This document shows positions 17,350 through 26,430 of a stretch of 64,000 nt of DNA, in pieces. Position 1 is the stretch's first letter. Each line of letters starts with the position of its first letter. Source of the DNA: Candidatus Palauibacter soopunensis (GTDB lineage Bacteria > Gemmatimonadota > Gemmatimonadetes > Palauibacterales > Palauibacteraceae); NCBI RefSeq assembly GCF_947581735.1, contig NZ_CANPVT010000053.1:62001-126000 (forward strand), written 5' to 3'. Below the pieces are notes generated by a model. It worked only from the letters and a program-made list of their open reading frames with translations, was not told the DNA's origin and did not search any database. The translations under genes were made by a program, and so were the position numbers.

Positions 17350-17388
17350 TCGGCCGACGACCTCGGATCTCTCTCGGGAGAAGCGATC

Positions 17389-19110
17389 ATGAAACGCAGT
17401 GACCTTCGCACGCTCCTTCTTTCCGCCGTCCTCGGCTTCCTGCACATCGCGAACGCGGCCGCTCAGGAACCGGCGTTCGATATCCTGCTGCGTGGCGGAC
17501 GCGTCCTGGACGGCACGGGGAATCCATGGTTCCGCGCGGATGTGGGGATTCGCGACGGGCGCATCCTCCGCGTCGGGGATCTGGCCGACGCCACGGCCGA
17601 CCGCATGATCGAACTCGATGGCCGGTACGTCGTCCCCGGCTTCATCGACATTCATTCTCACGCGGACCAGGGACTCGACGCGGAGGGAGACGCCGGAAGC
17701 GAGGGTGCGCGCCGCCGGGCCGCCCCGAACCTCGTGAGTCAGGGCATCACCACCGTCGTCATCAACCAGGACGGCGGGGGGCAGTGGCCGATCTCGGACC
17801 AGCGCGGCCGCCTGGAGTCCCGCGGCCACGGCCCCAACGCGGCGCTTATGGTCGGGCACAACACGATCCGCCGCATGGCGCTCGGCGACGATTTCATGCG
17901 GCCATCGACCCCGGCCGAGGTTGAGCGCATGACGGAGATGGTGGAGCAGGGGATGGCGGAGGGCGCGTACGGCCTCAGCGCCGGGCTCGAGTACGTGCCG
18001 GGGATCTGGAGCGAGACGTCCGAACTCTTCCCGCTCGTCGAGGCGGCAGGACGGGGCGGCGGGATCTACATCGTGCACGAACGCAGTTCGGGTATGACGC
18101 CGATGTGGTTCTGGCCGAGCCAGGACGATCCGGGGCCGCCGACGATGATCCAGACGGTCCTCGAGGACATCGAAGTCGCGGAACGCACGGGCGTGACGAC
18201 CGTGGCAACCCATATCAAGGCCCGCGGAGCGGATTTCTGGGGCGCGGGAAGGGCGCTCGTCGACCTGATTGAGCGGGCCCGGGCGCGCGGAGTTCCGATC
18301 TTCGCCGACCAGTACCCCTACAACACGACGGGAAGCGATGGGAGCACCGTGCTCCTCCCCCGCTGGATCTTCCCGGGCGGCGGACCGGGCGGGCGTCCGG
18401 GCGGCCAGGAAGCGGTCGACTACGCCGCGGTGCTGACGTATGCGCTCTCCGATCCCGAACGCGGCGAACGGGTCCGCCTCGATATCGCCCACGAGATCAG
18501 CCGCCGCGGCGGGCCCGAGAACCTCGTCATCATGGACCATCCCGATGAGACGCTGGTGGGCAAGACGGTGGCCGAGTTGTCGGCCGAATGGGACGCGTTC
18601 CCGGTCGAGGTGGCGATCCGGCTGCAGCTCGAGGGCGACCGCGCGAGACCGGGCGGGGCGCGCGTGCGGGGGTTCTCCCTGTCCGAGATCGATGTCGAGG
18701 AGTTCTCGGCTCATCCGTGGCTTGTGACGGCGTCCGACGCCGGGATCTCCCTCCTGGACGACGGACCTGTGCATGCGCGCTTCTACGGCACGTTCCCGCG
18801 CAAGATCAAGCGCTACGCCATGGATCTCGGCATCCTGTCGGTGGAGAGCGCGGTGCGCTCGATGACGAGTCTCCCGGCGCAGGTCATGGGGCTCCGCGAC
18901 CGGGGTCTCATCCGGGAGGGAATGGTGGCGGATATCGCCGTGCTGGACCTGGACGAACTTCAGGACAACGCGACGTTCTTCGAACCGCACCAGTACGCGT
19001 CGGGCGTGGACTATGTGCTGGTGGGCGGCACCTTCGTAGTCGACGCGGGTCGGCTGACCTGGGCGCTGCCGGGAGCCGTCCTCACGCCGGAGGCGGATGA
19101 TGAGAGCTGA
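17389..19110 (+). CDS. Secreted N-acyl-D-amino-acid deacylase-like amidohydrolase (573 aa)
   Basis: Signal peptide of about 25 residues ending in NAAAQ, then an amidohydrolase of the D-aminoacylase/dihydroorotase-like branch. It has DILLRGGRVLDGTGNPWFRA, the metal motif HSH (His89, His91), THIKARG, DQYPYNTTGS and the C-terminal SDAGI segment with the catalytic Asp. In characterised D-aminoacylases a Cys in VxxCG ligates zinc. Here the aligned segment reads VINQDGGG, with Asp in place of Cys. The family deacylates N-acyl-D-amino acids, or acts on related dipeptides. TlpA thioredoxin follows with a 14-base overlap. Confidence 0.88.
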   Translation: MKRSDLRTLLLSAVLGFLHIANAAAQEPAFDILLRGGRVLDGTGNPWFRADVGIRDGRILRVGDLADATADRMIELDGRYVVPGFIDIHSHADQGLDAEGDAGSEGARRRAAPNLVSQGITTVVINQDGGGQWPISDQRGRLESRGHGPNAALMVGHNTIRRMALGDDFMRPSTPAEVERMTEMVEQGMAEGAYGLSAGLEYVPGIWSETSELFPLVEAAGRGGGIYIVHERSSGMTPMWFWPSQDDPGPPTMIQTVLEDIEVAERTGVTTVATHIKARGADFWGAGRALVDLIERARARGVPIFADQYPYNTTGSDGSTVLLPRWIFPGGGPGGRPGGQEAVDYAAVLTYALSDPERGERVRLDIAHEISRRGGPENLVIMDHPDETLVGKTVAELSAEWDAFPVEVAIRLQLEGDRARPGGARVRGFSLSEIDVEEFSAHPWLVTASDAGISLLDDGPVHARFYGTFPRKIKRYAMDLGILSVESAVRSMTSLPAQVMGLRDRGLIREGMVADIAVLDLDELQDNATFFEPHQYASGVDYVLVGGTFVVDAGRLTWALPGAVLTPEADDES

Positions 19111-19669
19111 CCGGACGACGGGTGGGTGGAGTGCTGTCGCGCTCGTTGCGCTGATGGGACTCGGGTGCGCCGCGGGCGACGACGCGTCCGAAGCCGCCGG
19201 GGGCGCGGCGGACGGTGACCTGGCCGCGAGCGCCCCGGATGGGGTGCCTTCGGGCGCGAAGCCCGCACCCGGCAACGTGTTTCGCACCCTGGACGGCGGC
19301 GAGGCGAGCCTTCGCGATCTGCGCGGCAACGTGGTCGTCGCGAACCTCTGGGGTACGTGGTGCCTCCCGTGCCGCGACGAGCTGCCGGAACTCGTGGAGT
19401 TGGCCCGCATCTACGACGACCGACCCGTCGTCATCCTGGGACTCGCCGTCGACTCCGGCGACGTCGATGAGATCCGTGACTTCCTCGAGGACTTCGGCGT
19501 CGAATACCCCAACTGGATGATGGGGATGGATGACGCCGTTGCCACCTTCGGAGCCGTCGGGTTTCCGACCACGGTGATTGTGGACCCGGAGGGCTGGATC
19601 CGTAAGGAACTCCTCGGTCCCCAGACCGCCGCATCCCTGACGGAGGAGATCGAAACCCTCCTTCGCTAG
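19097..19669 (+). CDS. TlpA-type thioredoxin, probable lipoprotein (190 aa)
   Basis: A periplasm-facing thiol-disulphide oxidoreductase. The hydrophobic N-terminus ends in GLGCAAG; Cys24 may be lipidated, although the lipobox is imperfect. The thioredoxin fold carries the active site WCLPC (88-92) in NLWGTWCLPCRDELPE, and cis-Pro in GFPTTVIVDPEG. Members reduce disulphides in cytochrome c or copper-site assembly. The gene overlaps the deacylase by 14 bases and shares a CTAG with the convergent ABC transporter gene: both stops are TAG on opposite strands. Confidence 0.9.
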   Translation: MMRADRTTGGWSAVALVALMGLGCAAGDDASEAAGGAADGDLAASAPDGVPSGAKPAPGNVFRTLDGGEASLRDLRGNVVVANLWGTWCLPCRDELPELVELARIYDDRPVVILGLAVDSGDVDEIRDFLEDFGVEYPNWMMGMDDAVATFGAVGFPTTVIVDPEGWIRKELLGPQTAASLTEEIETLLR

Positions 19670-21438
19670 CCCAGTTGCTGACCCTCGTAGAGGCGGGCGT
19701 AGAGTGCGCAGCGGCCGATCAGCGTGTCGTGCGGGCCGCTGTCGACGAGGCGCCCCCGATCCAGGACGAACAGTCGATCGGCACGCCGCACCGTGCGCAG
19801 GCGGTGGGCGATGATCACGGTCGTTCGCCCGGTGGAGGCGAGCTGCAGCGTCTCCTCGACCAGCGCCTCGCTTTCGGCGTCCAGGCCGCTCGTCGCCTCG
19901 TCCAGGATGAGGATCTCGGGTCCCTTGAGGAGGACGCGGGCGATCGCGATCCGCTGACGTTGCCCGCCGGAGAGCCGGACCCCGCGCTCGCCGACCCGCG
20001 TGTCGTAGCCGTCCGGAAGCCGCTCGATGAACTCGCGCGCGTGCGCCGCCGCCGCCGCCTCCTCGATCGCCCGGCGGTCCGCGTCCGGCCGCCCGTACGC
20101 GATGTTCTCCCCGATCGTGCCGGCGAAGAGCGGGTGGTCCTGCGGCACGATGCCGATCCGCGATCTCAGGTCCGCGACGCCGCAGTCCCGAACGTCGGTC
20201 CCACGTACGCGCACGCTCCCCTCGGTCGCATCCCAGAAGCGCGGGATCAGTGACGCGAAGGTCGTCTTCCCGGCGCCGCTCGGACCCACGAGCGCGACGA
20301 CTTCGCCGGGCGCGACCGTGGCTCCGATCCCCTCCAGGGCCCACGGTTCGTCCTCGCCGTAGCGGAACGAGACGCCCTCGAAAACGATTTCCGGCGGTCC
20401 ATTCCCCGCGAGCGGTTCCGGGGCTTCCGGCTCCACGATCTCGCTGCCGCAGTCAAGGAGATCGAAGACTCGGCGTGCGGCGCCCTGCGCCTCCTGGTAG
20501 GAGCCCCACAGCGACGCGAGCGCCATGATCGCCGCCGCGACGGAAAAGGCGTAGAGGAGGAACGACACGAGTTGCCCCGCGGTGATCTGCGCCGCCAAAA
20601 CCAGCCGCCCGCCCTGCCAGAGGACGACCACGATGCCGCCGAACGCGACGACCGTGAGCACGCCGAAGAGGACCGCCCGCACGACCGCCCGCCCGAGCGC
20701 CGCCTCGAGCGCCGCGGCGATCCCGGCCCGGTAGCGGGCCTCTTCCCACGCTTCCCGGACGAACCCCTGCACGACCTCGATCTGGCCGAAGGCTTCGTCC
20801 GCGACGGCGTGCGCGGCGGCGAGACGGTCCTGGACCTCCGTGCTCCGCCGCCGCAGGAGACGGCCGAGGGCGAAGCCGGCGAGGACGACGATGGGGGCCA
20901 CGGCCAGCGTCGTCAGCATCAGTTGCCAGTGCAGGAGCGTGAGCAGGATGACGGCACCGACGAGGAAGAGGATCTGCCGCACGAGTTCGGCGATCTGGTG
21001 CCCCATGATCTGCTGGAGCGTCGAGCAGTCGGAGGCCAGCCTCGACGTGAGTTCGCCGCTGGCTCGGCCCGAGTGGAAGCCGGGAGGGAGCCGGACGAGT
21101 TTGGAGAAGAGTTCGTCGCGCAACTGCGTCACGACCCGTTCGCCCGTCGCCCCGAGCCAGTAGGTCTCTCCGAAGTTGAACACGCCCTGCAGCGCGAAGA
21201 GTCCCAGCAGTCCGAGCGCGATCGCGCCCAGGAGGGCGGGGTCGCCCTCGCCGAAGGCCGCATCCATCAGGTAGCGGACGATGAGGGGGAAGGCGAGCCC
21301 GATCGCCGTGCTCAGGAGGAGGCAGATCCCGGCCCCGGCGAGCGCCGGGCGGTGGGCCCGCAGTCTCGGGGCGAGCCGCTGGACGGCGAACATCGAAATA
21401 CGTGCTCCGGAGTCCGACATCGCGCTTGGCCTCTCCAC
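19666..21438 (-). CDS. ABC exporter, fused membrane and ATPase domains (590 aa)
   Basis: An MsbA-like half-transporter that works as a homodimer in the inner membrane. Six membrane helices (about residues 30-300) are followed by a nucleotide-binding domain with Walker A GPSGAGKTT, Q-loop IVPQDHPL, signature LSGGQRQRIAIAR, Walker B ILILDEAT and the switch His in IIAHRL. Length and order match lipid, lipopolysaccharide or multidrug exporters; the cargo is unknown. Start is ATG 21438 or, seven codons later, 21420. Its stop overlaps that of the TlpA gene. Confidence 0.93.
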   Translation of the reverse strand: MERPSAMSDSGARISMFAVQRLAPRLRAHRPALAGAGICLLLSTAIGLAFPLIVRYLMDAAFGEGDPALLGAIALGLLGLFALQGVFNFGETYWLGATGERVVTQLRDELFSKLVRLPPGFHSGRASGELTSRLASDCSTLQQIMGHQIAELVRQILFLVGAVILLTLLHWQLMLTTLAVAPIVVLAGFALGRLLRRRSTEVQDRLAAAHAVADEAFGQIEVVQGFVREAWEEARYRAGIAAALEAALGRAVVRAVLFGVLTVVAFGGIVVVLWQGGRLVLAAQITAGQLVSFLLYAFSVAAAIMALASLWGSYQEAQGAARRVFDLLDCGSEIVEPEAPEPLAGNGPPEIVFEGVSFRYGEDEPWALEGIGATVAPGEVVALVGPSGAGKTTFASLIPRFWDATEGSVRVRGTDVRDCGVADLRSRIGIVPQDHPLFAGTIGENIAYGRPDADRRAIEEAAAAAHAREFIERLPDGYDTRVGERGVRLSGGQRQRIAIARVLLKGPEILILDEATSGLDAESEALVEETLQLASTGRTTVIIAHRLRTVRRADRLFVLDRGRLVDSGPHDTLIGRCALYARLYEGQQLG

Positions 21439-21532
21439 CGTCCCCGTCTATCTTCCGCGCCCCGGTGACTCCGGGAGGGACCGAAGTTCGCACGGGTCAC
21501 GAAACCGGCGCAAACGCACCCCGGAACCCCTC

Positions 21533-22669
21533 ATGCCATCGCCTCCTCTTCAGAGCGGATCGGGGCGCCACGCGCGGATCATCGCGGCCTGGCTCCTCGT
21601 CGGCTGCGCACTCGTCGCGGCGACACTCGTCGTTGGAGGCGTGACCCGCCTGACCGGATCGGGCCTCTCGATGGTCGACTGGGAGCCGGTGAGCGGCGTC
21701 ATCCCCCCGATGAGCGCCGAGGGCTGGGAGCGCGAGTTCGCCGCCTACCGGGACTCTCCGGAGTACCGGCTCGTGAACCGGGGGATGTCGCTGGGCGAAT
21801 TCAAGCGCATCTTCTGGTTCGAGTACGCCCACCGGCTGCTGGGGCGCGTGATCGGGCTCGTCTTCATCGTCCCCTTCGCTGTCTTCCTCATCCGCCGGAT
21901 GATCCCGCGGTCTCTCATCCCGCGCCTCCTGCTCCTGTTCGCGCTGGGCGGCGCGCAGGGGCTGCTCGGCTGGTGGATGGTGCGGAGCGGACTCGTCGAC
22001 ATCCCTCGCGTCAGTCCCTACCGGCTGACCGCGCATCTCGCGCTCGCCGTCCTCGTCTACGCCCTCACGCTCTGGACCGCGCTCTCGCTGCTGCGCCCCG
22101 GGGCGGGGAAAGGCGACCCGGAAGCCGCTGGGGGCGCCCGTCTCCGACGCGGAGCCGCTCTCGTGGTCGGCCTCGCCGCGCTCACCCTGCTCTCGGGCGG
22201 ATTCGTGGCCGGGCTGGAGGCGGGACTCGTCTACAACACATTCCCCCGGATGGGGGACGGCTGGATCCCGCCTGACCTCTTCGGGGCGTCCCCCTGGTGG
22301 CTGAGTCCCTTCGAGGACCGGACCACGGCGCAGTTCAACCACCGTATCCTCGCCATGCTTCTGCTCGCGGGCGTGACGGCGCTCTGGTGGGCCTGCGCAC
22401 GGCGCGCCCCGGCTCCGGCGAGGACGTGGGCGCACACGGGCTTCGCGGCGGCGTGGGTACAGGCGGCGCTGGGGGTCGCGACGCTGCTGATGTTCGTCCC
22501 CATCCCGCTGGCGGCGCTCCACCAGGCGAACGCGCTCGTCCTCTTCACCGCGCTCCTGGGCCTGGCGTTCGAACTCCGGCGCGCGGATGCCGGCGCCCGG
22601 ATGGTGCCGGCGGCTAAACGGCCTCCAGCAGCGCCACGTGGCCGAGACCGCCCGCGGCGCATACGCTGA
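21533..22669 (+). CDS. ctaA: Haem A synthase (378 aa)
   Basis: Oxidises the C8 methyl of haem O to make haem A for aa3-type terminal oxidases. Eight membrane helices are visible, with the four conserved haem-ligand histidines: His100 (EYAHRLLGR), His168 (LTAHLALA), His270 (QFNHRILA) and His330 (ALHQANAL). Other marks are GGVTRLTGSGLSMVDW in the first loop and GLVYNTFPRMGDGW in the second half. It starts at ATG 21533 without a clear Shine-Dalgarno. The last 19 codons overlap the thiolase gene tail to tail by 56 bases. Presence implies a haem-copper oxidase elsewhere in the genome. Confidence 0.93.
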   Translation: MPSPPLQSGSGRHARIIAAWLLVGCALVAATLVVGGVTRLTGSGLSMVDWEPVSGVIPPMSAEGWEREFAAYRDSPEYRLVNRGMSLGEFKRIFWFEYAHRLLGRVIGLVFIVPFAVFLIRRMIPRSLIPRLLLLFALGGAQGLLGWWMVRSGLVDIPRVSPYRLTAHLALAVLVYALTLWTALSLLRPGAGKGDPEAAGGARLRRGAALVVGLAALTLLSGGFVAGLEAGLVYNTFPRMGDGWIPPDLFGASPWWLSPFEDRTTAQFNHRILAMLLLAGVTALWWACARRAPAPARTWAHTGFAAAWVQAALGVATLLMFVPIPLAALHQANALVLFTALLGLAFELRRADAGARMVPAAKRPPAAPRGRDRPRRIR

Positions 22670-23903
22670 CGATCGCCCGCGTCCCGGCCGGGCGATCCGC
22701 GAGTTCGAGTACCGTCTGGGAAAGGATGCGCGCCCCGGTGGCGCCGAACGGGTGTCCGAGCGCGACGCTCCCGCCGTTGGGATTGATCCGGTCGCGCGGG
22801 AACGTGCCGAGGCCGCCCTTCGCGGAGGAGCGCGCGGCGAGCCACTTCGAATCCTCGAGCGCCGCGACCGTGCACAGGACCTGCGCCGCGAACGCCTCGT
22901 GGAACTCCCACAGTCCGATGTCCTCGAGCGTCAGTCCGTGACGGTGCAGCAGTTCGGCGATCGCGAGGGCCGGGGCGATAAGGAGCCCCTCCCGGTCCGG
23001 ATCGACGGCAGCCTGGCGCCAGTCGAGCAGGCGTGCCCGCGGCAGCGACTCGGGCAGCGACGAGAGTCCCGCCTCGGACGCCACCCAGCACGCCGCGGCC
23101 CCGTCCGTCAGCGGCGTGGAGTTGCCCGCCGTGAGCGTCCCCTCGGAGCGGGAGAAGGCGGGGCGGAGGCCGGCGAGCTTCTCCAGCGACGTCCCGGCGC
23201 GCGGGAGGGTGTCGCGGTCGATGGGGAAGGTGCCGGGCGTGACGAGCAGCCGCCGGAAGAACGCCCCCTCGTCCCGCGTGGCGCCCTCGTGACTCGCGAG
23301 CGCAAAGCGGTCCTGGGCCTCGCGCGAAATGTCCCATTCGCGGGCCATCTCCTCGGCGTGCCGCCCCATCGTCTTCCCCGTCGTTCGCTCCTTCACCGCC
23401 GGGGCCGATATCCGGAGGTCGCGGGGGCGGATCCCCGCCAGCGTCCGCACCATGCGCGGCGGGCTCCCCGCACTGCCCACGCGTCGGATCGTCCGGCTGA
23501 GTCCGGGCGAGAGTCCAATCTGCGTGTGACTCATCGATTCGACGCCGCCGCAGAGGACGAGGTTCGCCCGTCCCGCGGCGACCTGGCCCGCGCCGTGAGT
23601 CGCGGCGGCGATCGAGGTGGCGCATGCCTGGACGATGCCCTGGGCCGGAACGCTCGCCTCGAGGCCGGCGTCGAACCAGACTTCCCGGCCCCAATTGCTC
23701 ACCGTGAGCGAAGGGATGACCGCGCCCCACAGGAAGAGATCGATCCGCCCCGCGTCCTCGCGGCCCGGACCTCCGTCTCCCGCCACCGTCTGCTGGATGA
23801 CCGGGGCGGACAGCGCCAGACTGTCAAAGCGCGAAAGTTCGCGATCGATCTTCGCAAATGGACTGCGGAGGCCGGGGAGGACGAACGCGGATCCGGGGCT
23901 CAT
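22614..23903 (-). CDS. Thiolase (acetyl-CoA acyltransferase), about 429 aa
   Basis: Thiolytic cleavage of 3-oxoacyl-CoA in fatty-acid breakdown (FadI/FadA type) or the reverse condensation. Catalytic residues: Cys94 in VQACATS (nucleophile), His in WEFHEAFAAQ, GHP in VALGHPFGATGAR and Cys in VSVCAAGG. The length is that of the longer FadI-like group. I chose ATG 23903, with AGGA about 9 bases upstream; ATG 23912 is possible, and a TTG at 23942 is unlikely. No partner hydratase/dehydrogenase gene is adjacent. It overlaps ctaA by 56 bases at the 3' ends. Confidence 0.9.
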   Translation of the reverse strand: MSPGSAFVLPGLRSPFAKIDRELSRFDSLALSAPVIQQTVAGDGGPGREDAGRIDLFLWGAVIPSLTVSNWGREVWFDAGLEASVPAQGIVQACATSIAAATHGAGQVAAGRANLVLCGGVESMSHTQIGLSPGLSRTIRRVGSAGSPPRMVRTLAGIRPRDLRISAPAVKERTTGKTMGRHAEEMAREWDISREAQDRFALASHEGATRDEGAFFRRLLVTPGTFPIDRDTLPRAGTSLEKLAGLRPAFSRSEGTLTAGNSTPLTDGAAACWVASEAGLSSLPESLPRARLLDWRQAAVDPDREGLLIAPALAIAELLHRHGLTLEDIGLWEFHEAFAAQVLCTVAALEDSKWLAARSSAKGGLGTFPRDRINPNGGSVALGHPFGATGARILSQTVLELADRPAGTRAIVSVCAAGGLGHVALLEAV

Positions 23904-24004
23904 GCGTGGCATCCTATCGGTCGTCCATTCAAGATGGAACAATCCCGGCCGAGGTGCGCAGGCGCGCGGAGCTCGACCGGTTTCCCAACGGAAGAGGAGC
24001 CTTC

Positions 24005-25480
24005 ATGACGGTCCGGGTGAGGTTCGCCCCCAGCCCCACCGGTTTCCTGCACGTGGGCGGCGCGCGCACCGCGCTGTTCAACTGGCTGTATGCTCGCCGC
24101 GCGGGCGGGACGTTTCTCCTGCGCGTGGAGGATACGGATCGGGCGCGTTCCCGCCCCGAGCACACGCGGGCCATCGTGGACGGACTCGCATGGCTGGGTC
24201 TGGACGTGGACGAAGGTCCCGTGTTTCAGGCGGACGGCGTCGAGCGGCACCGGCGCGATGCCCTGAACCTGCTCGGTCAGGGCGCCGCCTACCGGTGCTT
24301 CTGCAGCGCCGAGAAACTCGCCGCGCGCCGCGAAGAGGCGAAGCGGGCCGGGTCGGGATTCGGGTACGACGGCCGCTGTGGACGACTGGATGCCGCCGTC
24401 TCGGCCGCGCGGGCCGATGCCGGAGAGTCATTCGCCGTCCGGGTGCGGGTGCCGGAGGAGGCGATCGAGTGGGACGACATGGTCCACGGGCCGATGTCGT
24501 TCCCCGCCCGGTCTATCGATGATTTCATCGTCCTTCGGTCCGACGGGACGCCCGTCTACAATCTCGCCGTCGTCTCCGATGATGCGGAGGCCGGGATTAC
24601 GCATGTGATCCGCGGGGACGACCACCTCTCGAACACGCCGAAGCAGATCCTCCTCTACCGGGCCCTCGGCCGGCCGCTCCCCGCCTTCGGGCACGTGCCG
24701 CTGATCCTCGGGCCGGACGGCAAGCGACTCTCGAAGCGCCACGGCGCGCTCTCGGTCCTCGCGTATCGCGACGACGGTTACCTGCCCGCGGGGATGATGA
24801 ACTTCCTCGCGCTCCTCGGCTGGTCTCCCGGGGACGACCGGGAGGTGTTCGACGTCGAAGGCCTGATCGGGGCGTTTTCCATCGGTCGCGTGCTGAAGAA
24901 GAGCGCGGTGTTCGACCTGGAGAAGCTCGGCTGGCTGAACGGGCGCCACATCGCGGACGCTCCGGCGGCCGACCTGGCCGCGGCGGTCGTCGAGATTCTC
25001 GGCCGGCAGGCGCGGGAGGAGGGGCGGGATCCGGCCGGGAGCCACCCGGGACTCCAGACCTCGCCGGAGCGTCTGGCGCGCATCATCGATCTCGTGAAGG
25101 GGCGTCCCCGGACGCTCCCCGCGCTCGCGCGGCAGGTTGCTCCCTTCTTCGCGGTGAGCGTCTTCTACGACGAAGATGCGGTGAAGCGTTTCTGGAAGCG
25201 GCCGGAGGAGACGGCGTTCCACCTGCGGCGCCTGGCGGAGCGTCTCGCCGGCGATGCGGCCTTCCGCGACGTGGAGACGCTGGAGTCCGAGGTGCGGGGT
25301 CTCGCGGCGGACCTCGAGGTTGGCGCGGGGCGGATCATCAACCCCCTCCGCGTCGCCCTCATGGGGCAGTGCGTGAGCCCGGGGATCTTCGAGGTGCTCG
25401 AGGCGATGGGGCGGGCGCGGGCCCTGGCCCGGCTCGCCGCGGCGGTTCGTTTCCTGGAAGCCCGGGTGGCCACGGCGTGA
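24005..25480 (+). CDS. gltX: Glutamyl-tRNA synthetase (491 aa)
   Basis: Class I aminoacyl-tRNA synthetase that charges tRNA-Glu (perhaps also tRNA-Gln, if the cell uses the amidotransferase route). The HIGH-type motif appears as PSPTGFLHVGGAR and the KMSKS-type as GKRLSKRHGA. RVEDTDRAR and HVIRGDDHLSNTPKQ are further signatures. A helical anticodon-binding C-terminal domain completes a normal length. AAGAGGAG lies 5-12 bases before the ATG. It is coupled to tadA by GTGA at its stop, so two translation genes share an mRNA. Confidence 0.96.
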   Translation: MTVRVRFAPSPTGFLHVGGARTALFNWLYARRAGGTFLLRVEDTDRARSRPEHTRAIVDGLAWLGLDVDEGPVFQADGVERHRRDALNLLGQGAAYRCFCSAEKLAARREEAKRAGSGFGYDGRCGRLDAAVSAARADAGESFAVRVRVPEEAIEWDDMVHGPMSFPARSIDDFIVLRSDGTPVYNLAVVSDDAEAGITHVIRGDDHLSNTPKQILLYRALGRPLPAFGHVPLILGPDGKRLSKRHGALSVLAYRDDGYLPAGMMNFLALLGWSPGDDREVFDVEGLIGAFSIGRVLKKSAVFDLEKLGWLNGRHIADAPAADLAAAVVEILGRQAREEGRDPAGSHPGLQTSPERLARIIDLVKGRPRTLPALARQVAPFFAVSVFYDEDAVKRFWKRPEETAFHLRRLAERLAGDAAFRDVETLESEVRGLAADLEVGAGRIINPLRVALMGQCVSPGIFEVLEAMGRARALARLAAAVRFLEARVATA

Positions 25481-25944
25481 CCGGGACGTGGCCGGCGGAG
25501 CACGAGGCGCCGATGCGGCGGGCGCTCGAACTCGCGGTCCTCGGCGGCGAAAGCGGGGAGGTACCCGTCGCCGCGCTCGTCCTCGACTCGAAGGGCGAAA
25601 TCGTGGCGGAGGCGCACAACCGGACGCGCGCCGACTCCGACCCTACGGCCCACGCGGAAGTTCTGGCGTTGCGGGCCGCCGCTGCCCGCCTCGGCGACTG
25701 GCGCCTGGAGGGGCACACCCTGTACGCCACCCTCGAACCGTGCGCGATGTGTGCCGGTGCCGCAGTCCTGGCGCGTGTCCGCACCCTCGTGTTCGGAGCT
25801 GCGGATCCCAGGGCGGGGATGTGTGGATCGATCGAAAACCTGGTCTGCGACCCGCGGCTGAACCATCGGGTGGAACTCGTGTCCGGCGTGCTCGCCGAGG
25901 AATCCGCGCGTCTCCTGCGGGACTTCTTCCGCCAGCGGCGCTAG
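25477..25944 (+). CDS. tadA: tRNA adenosine deaminase (155 aa)
   Basis: Deaminates the wobble adenosine of tRNA-Arg(ACG) to inosine. It has the zinc site of the cytidine deaminase superfamily: HAE (59-61) with the catalytic Glu61, and PCAMC (88-92). The region FGAADPRAGMCGSI after the second motif is typical of TadA. The start is GTG 25477, within the gltX stop (GTGA). A longer frame back to 25369 lies inside gltX and lacks homology. The end overlaps the MerC-type gene in a CTAG. Confidence 0.93.
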   Translation: MTGTWPAEHEAPMRRALELAVLGGESGEVPVAALVLDSKGEIVAEAHNRTRADSDPTAHAEVLALRAAAARLGDWRLEGHTLYATLEPCAMCAGAAVLARVRTLVFGAADPRAGMCGSIENLVCDPRLNHRVELVSGVLAEESARLLRDFFRQRR

Positions 25945-26375
25945 CTCAGCCCTCGTTGATCCGCAGGCTCGTCGTCTTCGCACGCCGCGCACTCGCCGGC
26001 CTGGCAGATGCGGGCACCCTGCACCAGAGCGCCGGCGAGAACCAGGCTGCCGGCGGTCGATGTCGCGGTCTCGGGCAGCGGCTCGAGCCAACCGGCGAGG
26101 GAGGCTGCCCAGACCACCGTGCCCCCTGCAAAGGTGAGGATTACGGCCGCGTTCCTGCCGGCGGGGCCCAGCACGAGTATGGCCGCGCCGAGAACGACGG
26201 TCCCAACCAGAAAAGCTCGCTCGACGCCTTCGGAGAGCGCGAGCGCCGGCGCCACCGCGACGAGAAACGGCGTAAGCGCACAGTGCACGCCACACCAGGC
26301 CGCAGCGCACGCGGCCACACGCGATCCGGAAACCAGATACGCGCTCGACGGGGCGGTTGCCAAAGAGTTTTTCAT
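25941..26375 (-). CDS. MerC-domain membrane protein (144 aa)
   Basis: A small protein with about four membrane helices. The first carries the MerC pattern CGVHCALTPFLVAVAP (Cys28, His31, Cys32), the metal-binding pair of mercury and other metal transporters of this family. The C-terminus has further cysteines (ICQAGECAACEDDE), unusual for the family and possibly also metal-binding. No mer operon genes are present, so a role with another metal (for example zinc or copper) is more likely than mercury resistance. A strong promoter with an operator-like palindrome lies upstream (26431-26459). Confidence 0.78.
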   Translation of the reverse strand: MKNSLATAPSSAYLVSGSRVAACAAAWCGVHCALTPFLVAVAPALALSEGVERAFLVGTVVLGAAILVLGPAGRNAAVILTFAGGTVVWAASLAGWLEPLPETATSTAGSLVLAGALVQGARICQAGECAACEDDEPADQRGLS

Positions 26376-26430
26376 GGTATCGCGTCGACGCCGGAAGCGA
26401 AGAGGGCAGAGCGTGAGAACCGGAGGCGCG

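Noticed and set aside
16588-19410. Long open frame of 940 codons on the minus strand
   Set aside because: It runs antisense to the D-aminoacylase-like gene and across hemE. Composition is Arg/Pro/Ala-rich with no domains, as expected for a shadow in high-GC DNA.
25941-26375. Mercury resistance determinant
   Set aside because: Only a MerC-type protein is present; merA, merP, merT and merR are absent. A general metal role is more cautious.
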